Assembly (NCBI RefSeq): GCF_900141845.1 | Contig: NZ_FQZB01000009.1 | Span: 62,001 to 126,000, forward strand | DNA: 64,000 nucleotides | Source: Clostridium cavendishii DSM 21758 | GTDB lineage: Bacteria; Bacillota; Clostridia; Clostridiales; Clostridiaceae | Direction: 5' to 3' | Shown here: positions 19,007 to 27,668 of the stretch, piece by piece | Position numbering within the stretch: position 1 is the first letter of the stretch | Layout of the letters: each line of letters opens with the position of its first letter | Program-made: the position numbers and the translations under genes | The notes under the pieces: model-generated | The model's input: the letters and a program-made list of their open reading frames with translations, nothing else | The model's database searches: none | Told to the model about the DNA's origin: nothing

Positions 19007-19894
19007 CTACTTCCCACTATAAGCTTTATATAACTTATTACCAAGTAATCTGGCTGTTATATTAAATAACAAAACCACTATTATAAGTACTGCTGATGTT
19101 CCATTTGCTATCTGAAAAGCATCTGGTGAACTTGATTCTGAATTAACCTTCCATATGTGTACAGCTAGAGTTTCTGCTGGTCTAAACAAACTAAAGGATG
19201 AAACTTTATCAGTTAAGCTAAAAGCATCAAATTTATAAAGATTACCTGTCATCCCTGCTGTGTATAAAAATGCCGCAGCTTCTCCAAATATTCTACCAGC
19301 CGCAAGTATAATTCCAGTTAATATTTGTGGCATAGCAGATGGTAATATCACTTTCTTTATAGTTTGCCATTTTGTTGCTCCAAGACCTAAAGAAGCCTCT
19401 TTAACCTTTTTAGATGATTCTCTTATTGCATTTTCAGACACCCTTGTCAAAGCTGGCAAATTTAAAATACTAACTGATAGTGCACCTGCAAGTATTGAAT
19501 ATCCTAATTTAAACATAGTCACAAATATTAAAAGTCCAAAAAGGCCTACAACTATTGATGGAAGTGCTGCCATTGTTTCTATACATAACCTTATAAATCG
19601 TACAATTTTCCCTTCCTTTGCATACTCAGCTAAAAATATACCTGCACCTAATCCAATAGGTATAGTTATAATAAGTGATACTAAAAGCATATAAAATGAG
19701 TTAAAAAGTTGCATTCCTATTCCACCACCAGCTTCACCTAGCTTTTGTGATCCAAATATAAAGTTAAAGTCAAATATATTATTTCTACCTCTGTATAATA
19801 TATAAATTATGAAAATACCAAGTAAAGCTACTACAAATCCAGCTATTAAATATAATATTATCGTTGCTACCTTATCCACTTTCTTTGCATTCAT
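19007..19894 (-). CDS. pstA: Phosphate ABC transporter permease PstA
   Basis: Inner-membrane channel subunit, 295 aa, with about six hydrophobic segments (the first at 10-33). The permease-ATPase coupling loop is EASLGLGATKWQTIKKVILP (about 167-186). The start codon overlaps the pstC stop by one base (TAATG), so it is translated together with pstC. RBS GGGGTGAAG. Confidence 0.95.
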   Translation of the reverse strand: MNAKKVDKVATIILYLIAGFVVALLGIFIIYILYRGRNNIFDFNFIFGSQKLGEAGGGIGMQLFNSFYMLLVSLIITIPIGLGAGIFLAEYAKEGKIVRFIRLCIETMAALPSIVVGLFGLLIFVTMFKLGYSILAGALSVSILNLPALTRVSENAIRESSKKVKEASLGLGATKWQTIKKVILPSAMPQILTGIILAAGRIFGEAAAFLYTAGMTGNLYKFDAFSLTDKVSSFSLFRPAETLAVHIWKVNSESSSPDAFQIANGTSAVLIIVVLLFNITARLLGNKLYKAYSGK

Positions 19895-20784
19895 TAAGCT
19901 TCACCCCTATTTCCTATTTTTCTAATTAATAAAATAAATAAAAATGAAATTATTAATAATATAAATGCTAATGACCACAAAGCATCATTCCATGCTGTTC
20001 CAAATGGAACATTAGCCATATCCATAGTTATAACACTTGTAAGTGTACTAGTTGATGAGTTTAATGATGTTGCCATTTTAAATGTATTTCCTATTACCAT
20101 TTGTACAGCAAGTGCTTCTCCAAATGCTCTTGCAAGGCCTAATACAACACCTGTAAGTATTCCTTGCTTACAAGATGGAATAACAACTTTATATATAGTC
20201 TGCCATCTAGTAGCTCCAAGGCCATAAGATGCCTCAATATACTCTCTTGGCATAGACTTTATAGAATCAGATGCAATTGATGCTATAGTTGGCAATATCA
20301 TCACACTCAAAACCAACATTGCTGCTCCTAAACTAAATCCTAATCCTCCAAAATTGTTCTTTATAAGAGGAACTAAAACACTTACACCAATCCATCCATA
20401 CACTACTGAAGGTATCCCTACAAAAAGTTCTAATGCTGGTTGTAAAATCTTTTTCGAAAGCTTTGGAGATATCATATTCATAAATATCGCAAGCCCTATA
20501 GCTATAGGAGTACTTAATAAAACAGCTCCAATTGAAACAAAGGATGAACCAGAAATAAAAACTAAAGCTCCAAAACTAGGATTATCATCATCTGGCTTCC
20601 ATTCTGTTGATGTTAAAAAATGACTTAAGGAATACCCATCTTTTATAAATGTATTTATTCCTTTTGTAGCTATAAAAAATATTATTGAAAGTGTTATAGA
20701 AACAATTAGCATTCCACAAACATATGCAAACCCTTTACCTATATATTCATTTTTAAATTTTTGCCAAAAACTTCTTTTTCTCAT
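19894..20784 (-). CDS. pstC: Phosphate ABC transporter permease PstC
   Basis: Partner permease of PstA, 296 aa, about six membrane segments and the coupling loop EASYGLGATRWQTIYKVVIP. I use the ATG at 20784 (MRKRSFWQKF): the upstream in-frame ATG abuts the ribosome binding site AAGGA with no spacing. It is separated from pstS by a 111-base gap holding a terminator-like hairpin. Confidence 0.95.
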   Translation of the reverse strand: MRKRSFWQKFKNEYIGKGFAYVCGMLIVSITLSIIFFIATKGINTFIKDGYSLSHFLTSTEWKPDDDNPSFGALVFISGSSFVSIGAVLLSTPIAIGLAIFMNMISPKLSKKILQPALELFVGIPSVVYGWIGVSVLVPLIKNNFGGLGFSLGAAMLVLSVMILPTIASIASDSIKSMPREYIEASYGLGATRWQTIYKVVIPSCKQGILTGVVLGLARAFGEALAVQMVIGNTFKMATSLNSSTSTLTSVITMDMANVPFGTAWNDALWSLAFILLIISFLFILLIRKIGNRGEA

Positions 20785-20855
20785 ATTGCACATTCCTTTT
20801 AATTTTTATTCTTTAGACATATGAATGAAAATAATAGTCTAATATACCTTAAAAT

Positions 20856-20885
20856 ATAAGACCGGCAAAATTAAGCCAGTCTTAT
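20856..20885 (-). terminator. Hairpin between pstS and pstC (partial terminator)
   Basis: Stem ATAAGACTGGC / GCCGGTCTTAT (20856-20885) starts 10 bases after the pstS stop, followed by ATTTTA rather than a long T-run. It could stabilise pstS mRNA or let only part of the transcription reach pstCAB. Confidence 0.65.
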
Positions 20886-20895
20886 GCTTTTAAAT

Positions 20896-21789
20896 TTATT
20901 TAACTTTCATTTCAGCGCCTGAAACAAAACCGAACTTTTCAAGATTTTGTTTATTTGCATCACTTTTTATAAATTCTATAAAGGCCTTTGATAAGTCTTT
21001 TGCTTCACCTTTTGTATACATATGCCCCCATGACCAGAATGGATATTTTCCTGTTGATATATTTTCTTTACTAGAAGAAACACCATCTATTTCCAAAACA
21101 TTTAAAGCCTTTTTAGCTTCTTCCGATACTACAGCTGATAAAGCTACATAACTTACAGCTCCTTTTGTTTTTTCTAATGCAGTTCTTACCGAACCATTAT
21201 TATCTTGTGTAATACCAATCTTATCATTTTCTAATTCTTTTTTACCATCTAAAATTGTTTTTATAAATGTTGCTCTAGTTCCTGAAGAAGAAGGTCTGTG
21301 AACTAGTGTTATATCTTCATCTGGACCTCCAACATCTTTCCAGTTTTTAATCTCACCTGAGAATATTTTTTTTATTTCATCTTTTTTAAGAGTTTTTACT
21401 GCTACATCTTTATTTGTTACTATTGCAAAACCTTCTGCCAAAACCTGATGATCTTGTAACTCTTTAGCTTGATCTTCTGTTAATTTTTCATTTGCAAATA
21501 TATCTGAGTTAGCTATGTCCACATTTCCTTGTAAAACTTGTGTAAGCCCAGTACCACTTCCGTTGCTTTGTACACTTATGTTTGCATCTGGATTTTTCGC
21601 CTTAAAATCAGCAGCTGATTTTTCAACAAATTCTCCCATGGCTGATGAACCTGATATTTGTATTGATCCTGTTACTTTGTTATCACCTGATGTCTTTTTT
21701 TCCTCTTTCTTATCACACCCAACTATAACTCCTGCTATCATAGTTACAGCTAATGCTGCTATCGTCACCCTAACTCTTTTATTTTTCAT
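20896..21789 (-). CDS. pstS: Phosphate-binding lipoprotein PstS
   Basis: Extracytoplasmic phosphate receptor anchored as a lipoprotein. Signal peptide 1-24 with lipobox VIVGC and lipidated Cys25, followed by a charged linker (DKKEEKK). Phosphate contacts lie in SGSSAMGEF and HRPSSSGTRATF. 297 aa from the ATG at 21789; a TTG five codons earlier is part of the ribosome binding site GGAGGG. Upstream TTAACA repeats suggest PhoP control. Confidence 0.95.
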   Translation of the reverse strand: MKNKRVRVTIAALAVTMIAGVIVGCDKKEEKKTSGDNKVTGSIQISGSSAMGEFVEKSAADFKAKNPDANISVQSNGSGTGLTQVLQGNVDIANSDIFANEKLTEDQAKELQDHQVLAEGFAIVTNKDVAVKTLKKDEIKKIFSGEIKNWKDVGGPDEDITLVHRPSSSGTRATFIKTILDGKKELENDKIGITQDNNGSVRTALEKTKGAVSYVALSAVVSEEAKKALNVLEIDGVSSSKENISTGKYPFWSWGHMYTKGEAKDLSKAFIEFIKSDANKQNLEKFGFVSGAEMKVK

Positions 21790-21859
21790 AATATTACCCT
21801 CCAAATTTTATATAAATATTTTTTGTATACATCTTACAATATTAATAATACATGCCTTA

Positions 21860-21920
21860 AGTTAAGTAAAGATTAGACCTATGTTAAGCATTTTTATGCT
21901 TTTGTTAAGGTTATTTAACA
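21860..21920 (-). promoter_or_regulatory. Candidate Pho box upstream of pstS
   Basis: Minus-strand TTAAC-type hexamers at 21903-21908 (TTAACA), 21882-21887 (TTAACA) and 21860-21865 (TTAACT), spaced 21-22 bases, i.e. two helical turns, with weaker TTAAA and TAATC copies between or next to them. This resembles the tandem PhoP boxes of Firmicutes. Located 70-130 bases before the pstS start. Confidence 0.5.
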
Positions 21921-22026
21921 TTTACCTTAAACTTTTCTAAATATTTATCTAAATTTAATATTTCCTTGCTTATTTCATTCTACATTTAAGTTTATTTATA
22001 AAATTAATGCCTTCTTCATTACTATT
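21921..22026. other. Non-coding AT-rich stretch between pstS control region and remnant
   Basis: The pstS-phoR gap (21790-22541) is the only gap over 300 bases in the window. Besides the Pho box, the remnant gene and the phoR terminator, I see nothing recognisable in 21921-22026 or 22326-22493: no RNA gene, no repeat. Confidence 0.5.
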
Positions 22027-22325
22027 TTATATATACCTTATTTTTTTATACATTTTCACAGATTTAATTTCTATTCCCACTAGTTTATTCTCTAAATTCA
22101 CAAAACCAATTATTCAAGATCTACCATCTCATCTATATTATAAGATTTTTCCTTTACCTCATATGTAGCTAAATTAACTATGTTCATTCCTTCATAGCTA
22201 GCTTCTTGTACTCCTAAAAACTTATTATTTAAACTTTGCGTATTTTTTACATAATTATAAAATATTTTTGTTTTCACATTTTTCTCATTAATATGTAAGA
22301 TTATTTTACTTAACGATTGTAAAAT
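22027..22325 (-). pseudogene. Frameshifted remnant of a small protein gene
   Basis: Between pstS and phoR. One frame is open from 22325 to a TAA at 22110-22112 (71 codons, containing KFLGVQEASYEGMNIVNL and EVKEKSYNIDEMVDLE), with no ATG or ribosome binding site at its beginning. The next frame takes over at the same place and runs to a TAA at 22027 (IIGFVNLENKLVGIEIKS, then VKMYKKIRYI). A single-base shift would join them. The end with VGIEI recalls DUF2283-like proteins, but I do not claim the family. It may also be a short real gene with a rare start. Confidence 0.4.
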
Positions 22326-22493
22326 TCAGATTGCTCTATATTGCAAATATGTAAATATATTGTTATGCCTTTGTTAAATAAAAATTTAAGTTTAATTTTG
22401 CTATTCGCAGTTAATAGTATTAACTATATTGAGTATTCGCTTCTTTTTAAAATTTTTATTTTTAAATATAATTTAATAAATTCTTGCATATAA

Positions 22494-22532
22494 CAAAAAG
22501 TCATAACAAACTTCATAAAGTTTATCATGACT
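22494..22532 (-). terminator. Rho-independent terminator after phoR
   Basis: Stem AGTCATGATAAACT / AGTTTGTTATGACT (22499-22532) followed on the minus strand by TTTTTG. Located 10 bases beyond the phoR stop. Confidence 0.85.
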
Positions 22533-22541
22533 TCGTTAAAC

Positions 22542-24248
22542 TTATTTCTTTTTTTTAGCTTTTATAGATACTACAAATTTAGTTCCTTCCCCAAGCTTAC
22601 TATATACATCTATATTTCCATTGAAAGATTTTACAATATGTTTTACAATAGCAAGCCCTAATCCAGTCCCGCCCTTAGATCTAGACCTTGCTTTATCAAC
22701 TCTATAAAATCTTTCAAATATCCTTGAAAGATCTCTTTCAGGAATTCCAGGACCAGTATCATCAACTGTTATAATAACTTTACCACTTACAAATTCAGTT
22801 TTTACAGTAACACTATCTTTTTCTTCTGAATATTTTATAGCATTTTCAACTAAATTTATAATCATTTGTTTAAACTTGTCTGGATCTCCTTTAATTTCAA
22901 CATTGCTATTCTTGACTAAAACAAAATTTATATTTTTCTTTTCAGCTTCTATTTTCATAAGCGTATATACATTGTCTATTATATCTTCTGGCAAAAACCA
23001 CTCTTTAACAGGAACACTGTTTTGTTCTATATTAGAAAGTGTTAATATATCATTAATAAGTCTTGTTAACCTTTCTGCTTCTTCATTTATTATATTTAGA
23101 AATTTTTCTTTATTAACCTCATCATCTACATACTTTAAAGTTTCCGCAAAACCTTTAATTGATGTTAATGGAGTTTTTAGTTCGTGTGAAACATTGGCAA
23201 CAAACTGTGATCTCATATTCTCAAGCTTTTTAATATCCGTAATATCTTGAACTACTGCAACCGTACCCATATGCTCTGTTCCATTTATTATTTCAGCAGT
23301 TCTAATTCTAAGTTCTCTTTCTTTTGGCCATATTATCTTGATTTCCTTATAATCATCACTACTATCAAAAACACTATCAAATTCAAAATCTCTAATATGG
23401 TCTATTAGTTGCTCACCTATAATATCTTTCTCTATTCCAAATATTTTTTTTGCATATGGATTTATCATTATTACCCTATGAAGTCTATCTACAGCTATTA
23501 CTCCACTATCCATACTCTTAAGAATTGCTTGAAGTCTATTTTGTTTATCTATAAGTTCATCCATGGTATGATTAAGTTGATCTGCCATATTATTAAAAGT
23601 CTTTCCAAGACTGTCAAGCTCATCTACTGATCTTATATTTACTCTTCTATCAAGTTCGCCCTTAGCTATTCTTGAAGTTATGAATTGTAATTCCTTAACA
23701 GGTGCTATAATCATTTTTGTAAGTTTTATTGATAATAATATTGATAATATTATTACAAATACTAATATAATTAAATAATATTTTATATTTTCATTTTGAA
23801 ATATCTTTACATTGTTCATAGGTACTGATGTTCTTACAATACTTCCATCTCTAAGCTTGCTAGCACAGTAAACCATATTTTTATTTAAAGTTTTACTATA
23901 CCTTACACTAGTCCCTGAACCAGTTTTTTTTGCCATTACTATTTCTTCTCTATTTTGATGATTATCTAATTTATCTAGCTCTGTATCTGTATCATAAATT
24001 ACTTTTCCATCCTTATTTATATAACTAAATCTAATATCTTCTCCTAATCTTTTTATAGCATCAAATCTTTGATTGTTATCCTTACTTTCATCAAGTATGG
24101 TTTCTTCGAGTAGTATATTATAATGTGCTAAACTACTCTTTATACTATCTATATATTGATAATTTGAAATAGCTATAAAGCATGATGTTAAAACAATCAA
24201 TGAAAAAGCTATAGTTATTATTACAGATATAATTATTTTCTTTTTCAT
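22542..24248 (-). CDS. phoR: PhoR-type sensor histidine kinase
   Basis: Membrane kinase of the phosphate-limitation two-component system. 568 aa. TM1 at about 5-29, an extracytoplasmic sensor region 30-155, TM2 157-175, HAMP about 178-230, PAS 235-335, then HisKA with phospho-acceptor His355 in VANVSHELKTPLTSIKG and a HATPase domain with LVENAIKYSEE and the DTGPGIPERD and GGTGLGLAIVKH boxes. RBS GGAGAA lies before the stop of phoP, five bases upstream. The pst operon follows, supporting a phosphate role. Confidence 0.92.
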   Translation of the reverse strand: MKKKIIISVIITIAFSLIVLTSCFIAISNYQYIDSIKSSLAHYNILLEETILDESKDNNQRFDAIKRLGEDIRFSYINKDGKVIYDTDTELDKLDNHQNREEIVMAKKTGSGTSVRYSKTLNKNMVYCASKLRDGSIVRTSVPMNNVKIFQNENIKYYLIILVFVIILSILLSIKLTKMIIAPVKELQFITSRIAKGELDRRVNIRSVDELDSLGKTFNNMADQLNHTMDELIDKQNRLQAILKSMDSGVIAVDRLHRVIMINPYAKKIFGIEKDIIGEQLIDHIRDFEFDSVFDSSDDYKEIKIIWPKERELRIRTAEIINGTEHMGTVAVVQDITDIKKLENMRSQFVANVSHELKTPLTSIKGFAETLKYVDDEVNKEKFLNIINEEAERLTRLINDILTLSNIEQNSVPVKEWFLPEDIIDNVYTLMKIEAEKKNINFVLVKNSNVEIKGDPDKFKQMIINLVENAIKYSEEKDSVTVKTEFVSGKVIITVDDTGPGIPERDLSRIFERFYRVDKARSRSKGGTGLGLAIVKHIVKSFNGNIDVYSKLGEGTKFVVSIKAKKKK

Positions 24249-24253
24249 ATTGT

Positions 24254-24952
24254 CTATTCTCCACTTGAAAATCTATAACCTATTCCTCTTATAGTCTCTA
24301 TATATTTAGGATTTTTATCATCATCTTCAACTTTTTTTCTTAAGTGTCTTATATGAACATCTACAGTTCTAGTTTCTCCTATATACTCATATCCCCATAT
24401 TTTATCAAGCAGAGTGTCTCTAGTTAAAACTTTCCCCCTATTTTTAATTAGAGTTTCTAGTAATTCAAATTCCTTAAGTGTTAAATCTATTTTTTCTCCA
24501 TTTTTTAAGACTTCATGCTTTAAAAAGTCCACCTTTATATTTCCTATTGTAAACACTTTTTCAAAGCTTGTATTATTCCCTATTCTCCTAAGTACAGCTT
24601 TAACTCTTGCTACTAACTCTCTAACTGAAAATGGTTTGGTTATATAATCATCTGCACCAAGTTCTAAGCCCAAAATCTTATCTAGTTCATCTCCCTTAGC
24701 TGTTATCATTATTATTGAAATATTAGATATTAATGGGTCTCTTCTTACTTCCTTGCAAACATCATATCCATCTAGTCCTGGCAACATCAAATCAAGCAAT
24801 ACTAGCTTAGGATGTTCTTCCTTTATTATTTTAAGTGCATCTATTCCATTATATGCTGTTATAACTTTGAATCCTGAACTTTCCAAATTGAACTTTAATA
24901 GTTCCACTATATGTTCTTCATCATCTACAATTAATATTTTTTCCTCTGCCAT
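24254..24952 (-). CDS. phoP: PhoP/PhoB-type response regulator
   Basis: OmpR/PhoB family transcription factor, 232 aa. Receiver domain 1-120 with acidic pocket DDEE and phospho-acceptor Asp54 in LLDLMLPG, conserved Lys in YITKPFSV. The C-terminal winged helix (about 130-230) includes LTLKEFELLETL and TRTVDVHIRHLRKK. Start chosen at the ATG behind GGAGGG; the GTG four codons upstream belongs to the ribosome binding site. Expected to activate pst through TTAACA-type repeats. Confidence 0.93.
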   Translation of the reverse strand: MAEEKILIVDDEEHIVELLKFNLESSGFKVITAYNGIDALKIIKEEHPKLVLLDLMLPGLDGYDVCKEVRRDPLISNISIIMITAKGDELDKILGLELGADDYITKPFSVRELVARVKAVLRRIGNNTSFEKVFTIGNIKVDFLKHEVLKNGEKIDLTLKEFELLETLIKNRGKVLTRDTLLDKIWGYEYIGETRTVDVHIRHLRKKVEDDDKNPKYIETIRGIGYRFSSGE

Positions 24953-24963
24953 AGTACCCTCCA

Positions 24964-25665
24964 CTAATTTAAAAATATAAACGAAAACATTCTCCCCGCT
25001 AAATCTCCTTCTTTACGATAAGAATAAAACTTAGGTTTATCTGAACAAAAAGTACATAGATTAACATTATCTATTTTTTTAACTTCATTATATTTTTCTA
25101 ATTGTTCTTTTATATAACTTTCAATACTTATGTTTCTACTTTTAGTTTTATAGTTATATTTTTCATTAAACTTATCTACTATTTCCATAGATACCTCATA
25201 ACAACATTCTTTTATATGTGGTCCTATAATAGTTTCTATATTACTGCATCCATAGTCTTTAATCATTTTATCTATGGTTTTTCCTACTATATTATCATAT
25301 GTGCCTCTCCACCCACTATGAATAGCAGCTATTATTTCTTTTTCTTTATCATAAGCTATTACTGGAACACAATCGGCAGTAAAAACACCTATGCCAATAT
25401 CTCTTTTGTTTGAGATAAGTGCATCGCCTTCTACTATTAAATCATTATTAATGTCATTTGTGTTTATTATCTTATCACTATGAATCTGCTTCAAAAAATA
25501 AATTTTTTTTAAATTTAATTTATTTTCTAAAATATTTATTGATTTTTCTCCCTCCCCTAATCCTATTTTATAATCTATACTAGCTTCTGCTGTTGTAAAA
25601 TATATGTTAATTTTATCATTCTTAATCTTTATATCGCCATTTACAATCTTCATATTATTAATCAC
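24964..25665 (-). CDS. pgeF: Peptidoglycan editing factor PgeF (multicopper-oxidase-fold amidase, YfiH/YlmD)
   Basis: Family DUF152; in E. coli the enzyme removes wrongly incorporated residues from peptidoglycan precursors. 233 aa. Key motifs are LKQIHSD, TADCVPV with the active-site Cys, and AAIHSGWRGT with the catalytic His; CFCS-like CTFCSDKP near the C-terminus. The start is uncertain: GTG at 25665 or ATG at 25653, with only weak ribosome binding sequences. It ends 11 bases before phoP, so it heads the phoPR transcript, an unusual partner. Confidence 0.88.
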   Translation of the reverse strand: MINNMKIVNGDIKIKNDKINIYFTTAEASIDYKIGLGEGEKSINILENKLNLKKIYFLKQIHSDKIINTNDINNDLIVEGDALISNKRDIGIGVFTADCVPVIAYDKEKEIIAAIHSGWRGTYDNIVGKTIDKMIKDYGCSNIETIIGPHIKECCYEVSMEIVDKFNEKYNYKTKSRNISIESYIKEQLEKYNEVKKIDNVNLCTFCSDKPKFYSYRKEGDLAGRMFSFIFLN

Positions 25666-25720
25666 ATTACCACTACCTTTTTATTAATTTTAACATTTAC
25701 TTTATTATTTAAAAATATAA

Positions 25721-25756
25721 GCTTAAATATTTTAACTGAAATTAACCCATTCTTAA
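25721..25756 (-). promoter_or_regulatory. Candidate Pho box upstream of pgeF-phoP-phoR
   Basis: Four TTAA-type hexamers on the minus strand at 25751-25756, 25740-25745, 25730-25735 and 25721-25726, at steps of 11, 10 and 9 bases, the phase expected for tandem PhoP sites. The region is AT-rich, so chance is possible. Confidence 0.35.
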
Positions 25757-25795
25757 CATAAGTATACCATCATTTATATTTTTTGAATATTTTTT

Positions 25796-25829
25796 ATAAA
25801 AAAATAGAACTACATTTGTAGCTCTATTT
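25796..25829 (-). terminator. Rho-independent terminator after nrdR
   Basis: Hairpin AATAGAGCTACA / TGTAGTTCTATT (25802-25829), overlapping the nrdR stop codon, followed by TTTTTTT on the minus strand. Confidence 0.88.
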
Positions 25830-26288
25830 ACCATCTCTATAGTTCATAAGATTCTTGATTTCTTCCATAAAAGTATTAACATCCTTAAACTGTCTGTAAA
25901 CAGAGGCAAATCTAACATATGACACCTCGTCTATATATTTAAGTTTATCCATTATCATTTCTCCAAGAATTTCAGACTTTATTTCTGTAATCATCTTATT
26001 ACTTATATTCTTTTCTACCTCATCTGCTATTTCTTCTATTTGTTCTCTTGATACAGGTCTCTTTTGACAAGCTTTGATTAACCCATTTACAATTTTTTCT
26101 TTATTAAAACTCTCTCTTGTTAAATCCTTTTTAACTACTAACACTGGTATATCCTCAACCTTTTCATAAGTTGTATACCTTTTACTACATTTTAGACACT
26201 CTCTTCTTCTTCTTATAGTACTATAATCATCTGTAGATCTAGAATCCACAACTTTGCTTTCCTCATATAAACAATATGGACATCTCAT
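25824..26288 (-). CDS. nrdR: Transcriptional repressor NrdR
   Basis: ATP/dATP-sensing repressor of ribonucleotide reductase genes, 154 aa. N-terminal zinc ribbon MRCPYC...CLKCSKRYTTYE (first ~40 residues), with the DNA-binding RRRREC arginines, then an ATP-cone domain (about 49-139; KDLTRESFNKEKI and KRPVSREQIE). I start at the ATG before RCPYC; an in-frame GTG three codons upstream is directly against the ribosome binding site AAAGG. Confidence 0.96.
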   Translation of the reverse strand: MRCPYCLYEESKVVDSRSTDDYSTIRRRRECLKCSKRYTTYEKVEDIPVLVVKKDLTRESFNKEKIVNGLIKACQKRPVSREQIEEIADEVEKNISNKMITEIKSEILGEMIMDKLKYIDEVSYVRFASVYRQFKDVNTFMEEIKNLMNYRDGK

Positions 26289-26347
26289 TTTCTTCACGCC
26301 TTTCTATAAAAGAGTATCTATATTATACACATTTTTTCTTTAATTTA

Positions 26348-26608
26348 CTATACCTCTTCGTGTATTTTAGCTTCTGTTTTAACTAATATTACGTCTACCC
26401 CTATCTTATAAACTTCATCCCACATTATTTCTAACATGTCCATTTTACCAAACCACGATTGTGCTTGGACTGGAACTATAAGAGAAACTATCCTATTCTC
26501 ATCACAATCGAATTTAATATCTCTAACAAACCCAAGCTTACTTCCTAAATTTATATCTATCACTTCCATAGTCTTTAAATTATTAACAGAATACATCATA
26601 AGTTCCAT
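26348..26608 (-). CDS. YlmC/YmxH family sporulation protein (PRC-barrel)
   Basis: Single PRC-barrel domain protein, 86 aa from the ATG behind AGAGGTGAT. Family signature NLKTMEVIDINLGSKLGFV and DIKFDCDENRIVSLIVP. These proteins are conserved beside sigG in spore formers and expressed during sporulation, but their molecular function is not established. It lies between sigG and nrdR with gaps of over 50 bases on each side. Confidence 0.85.
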   Translation of the reverse strand: MELMMYSVNNLKTMEVIDINLGSKLGFVRDIKFDCDENRIVSLIVPVQAQSWFGKMDMLEIMWDEVYKIGVDVILVKTEAKIHEEV

Positions 26609-26798
26609 ATAATCACCTCTCATTATTTATAGTTATTATATTAGTATGATTACTATCTGCCAAATATTATATAAAAATTTTACCATATATATTAAGCTAC
26701 TAAGGTAATAAATTTATTATTAATCCTATTATTCTTTTATATACTACTCTAAAATAAATTATTCATAACTACCAAATCTAAATATTTTTCTACAAATT

Positions 26799-26824
26799 TA
26801 AAATAGAGCTCATAAGAGCTCTAT
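26799..26824 (-). terminator. Rho-independent terminator after sigG
   Basis: Stem ATAGAGCTC / GAGCTCTAT (26803-26824), overlapping the sigG stop, followed by TTTTA on the minus strand. The T-run is short. Confidence 0.75.
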
Positions 26825-27594
26825 ATGTATTTCTTCATATGTCTTAATGCAGTTTTTTCTAACCTTGATACTTGTGCTTGAGATATTCCAATCTCCTCCG
26901 CAACCTCCATTTGAGTTCTTCCGTTAAAAAATCTTAATGTTAATATAAGTTTTTCTCTAGGATTTAATTTTTTCATCCCTTCTTTTATAGATATATTCTC
27001 AAGCCAACTATCATCTTGATTTTTAGTATCACTTATTTGATCCATAACATAGATAGCATCTCCTCCATCATGGTATATAGGTTCAAATAATGATACTGGA
27101 TCTTGAATCGCATCTAATGCAAATACAACTTCCTCTCTTGGCAAATTTAATTCTTTTGCAATTTGAGATATGGTTGGTTCTTTATTATTATCATTAACTA
27201 ATTTATCTCTTACAACAAGTGCTCTATATGCAATGTCTCTTAAAGAGCGACTTACTCTTATAGAATTATTGTCTCTTAGGTACCTTCTTATTTCGCCTAT
27301 TATCATAGGAACTGCATATGTAGAAAACTTAACATTTTGAGTTAAATCAAAATTGTCTATAGCCTTCATAAGCCCTATACATCCTACTTGAAATAAATCA
27401 TCCACATTTTCTCCTCTATTATTAAATCTTTGTATAACACTTAATACCAACCTTAAATTCGACTTTATAAATATTTCTCTACATTCTTCTTCCCCGTTTT
27501 TCATTCTTACAAGTAATTCTTTCATCTCACGTTCCTTTAAAACAGGTAACTTAGCCGTATTAACTCCGCAAATTTCAACCTTATTGACAATCAT
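26821..27594 (-). CDS. sigG: RNA polymerase sporulation sigma factor SigG
   Basis: Late forespore-specific sigma factor, 257 aa. Distinguished from SigE and SigK by its N-terminus (MIVNKVEICGVNTAKLPVL) and region 2 (NRGENVDDLFQVGCIGLMKA, then KFSTYAVPMIIGEIRRYLRD); region 4 is FFNGRTQMEVAEEIGISQAQ. Located after sigE with a 74-base gap as in B. subtilis. The ATG is preceded by AAGGGG, which lies at the base of a long hairpin and may limit translation. Confidence 0.97.
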   Translation of the reverse strand: MIVNKVEICGVNTAKLPVLKEREMKELLVRMKNGEEECREIFIKSNLRLVLSVIQRFNNRGENVDDLFQVGCIGLMKAIDNFDLTQNVKFSTYAVPMIIGEIRRYLRDNNSIRVSRSLRDIAYRALVVRDKLVNDNNKEPTISQIAKELNLPREEVVFALDAIQDPVSLFEPIYHDGGDAIYVMDQISDTKNQDDSWLENISIKEGMKKLNPREKLILTLRFFNGRTQMEVAEEIGISQAQVSRLEKTALRHMKKYI

Positions 27595-27598
27595 TTAT

Positions 27599-27657
27599 AA
27601 TCAACCCCTTAGAAGTAATTAAATACTGCATTTAAATTATTACCTATAGAGTTGATT
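27599..27657 (-). promoter_or_regulatory. Long hairpin in the sigG leader next to the Shine-Dalgarno
   Basis: Outer stem of 7 bp (ATCAAC-type arms at 27599-27605 and 27651-27657), inner stem GTAAT/ATTAC (27615-27619 with 27639-27643) plus a further TAAAT/ATTTA pairing, loop near 27625-27629. The ribosome binding site AAGGGG (27605-27610) lies in the 3' side of the structure. Likely lowers sigG translation. Confidence 0.6.
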
Positions 27658-27668
27658 TTTATACTTAA

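Noticed and set aside
21921..22493. Search for an RNA gene, CRISPR or repeat in the longest gap
   Set aside because: No structured or repeated sequence apart from the Pho box, the gene remnant and the phoR terminator.
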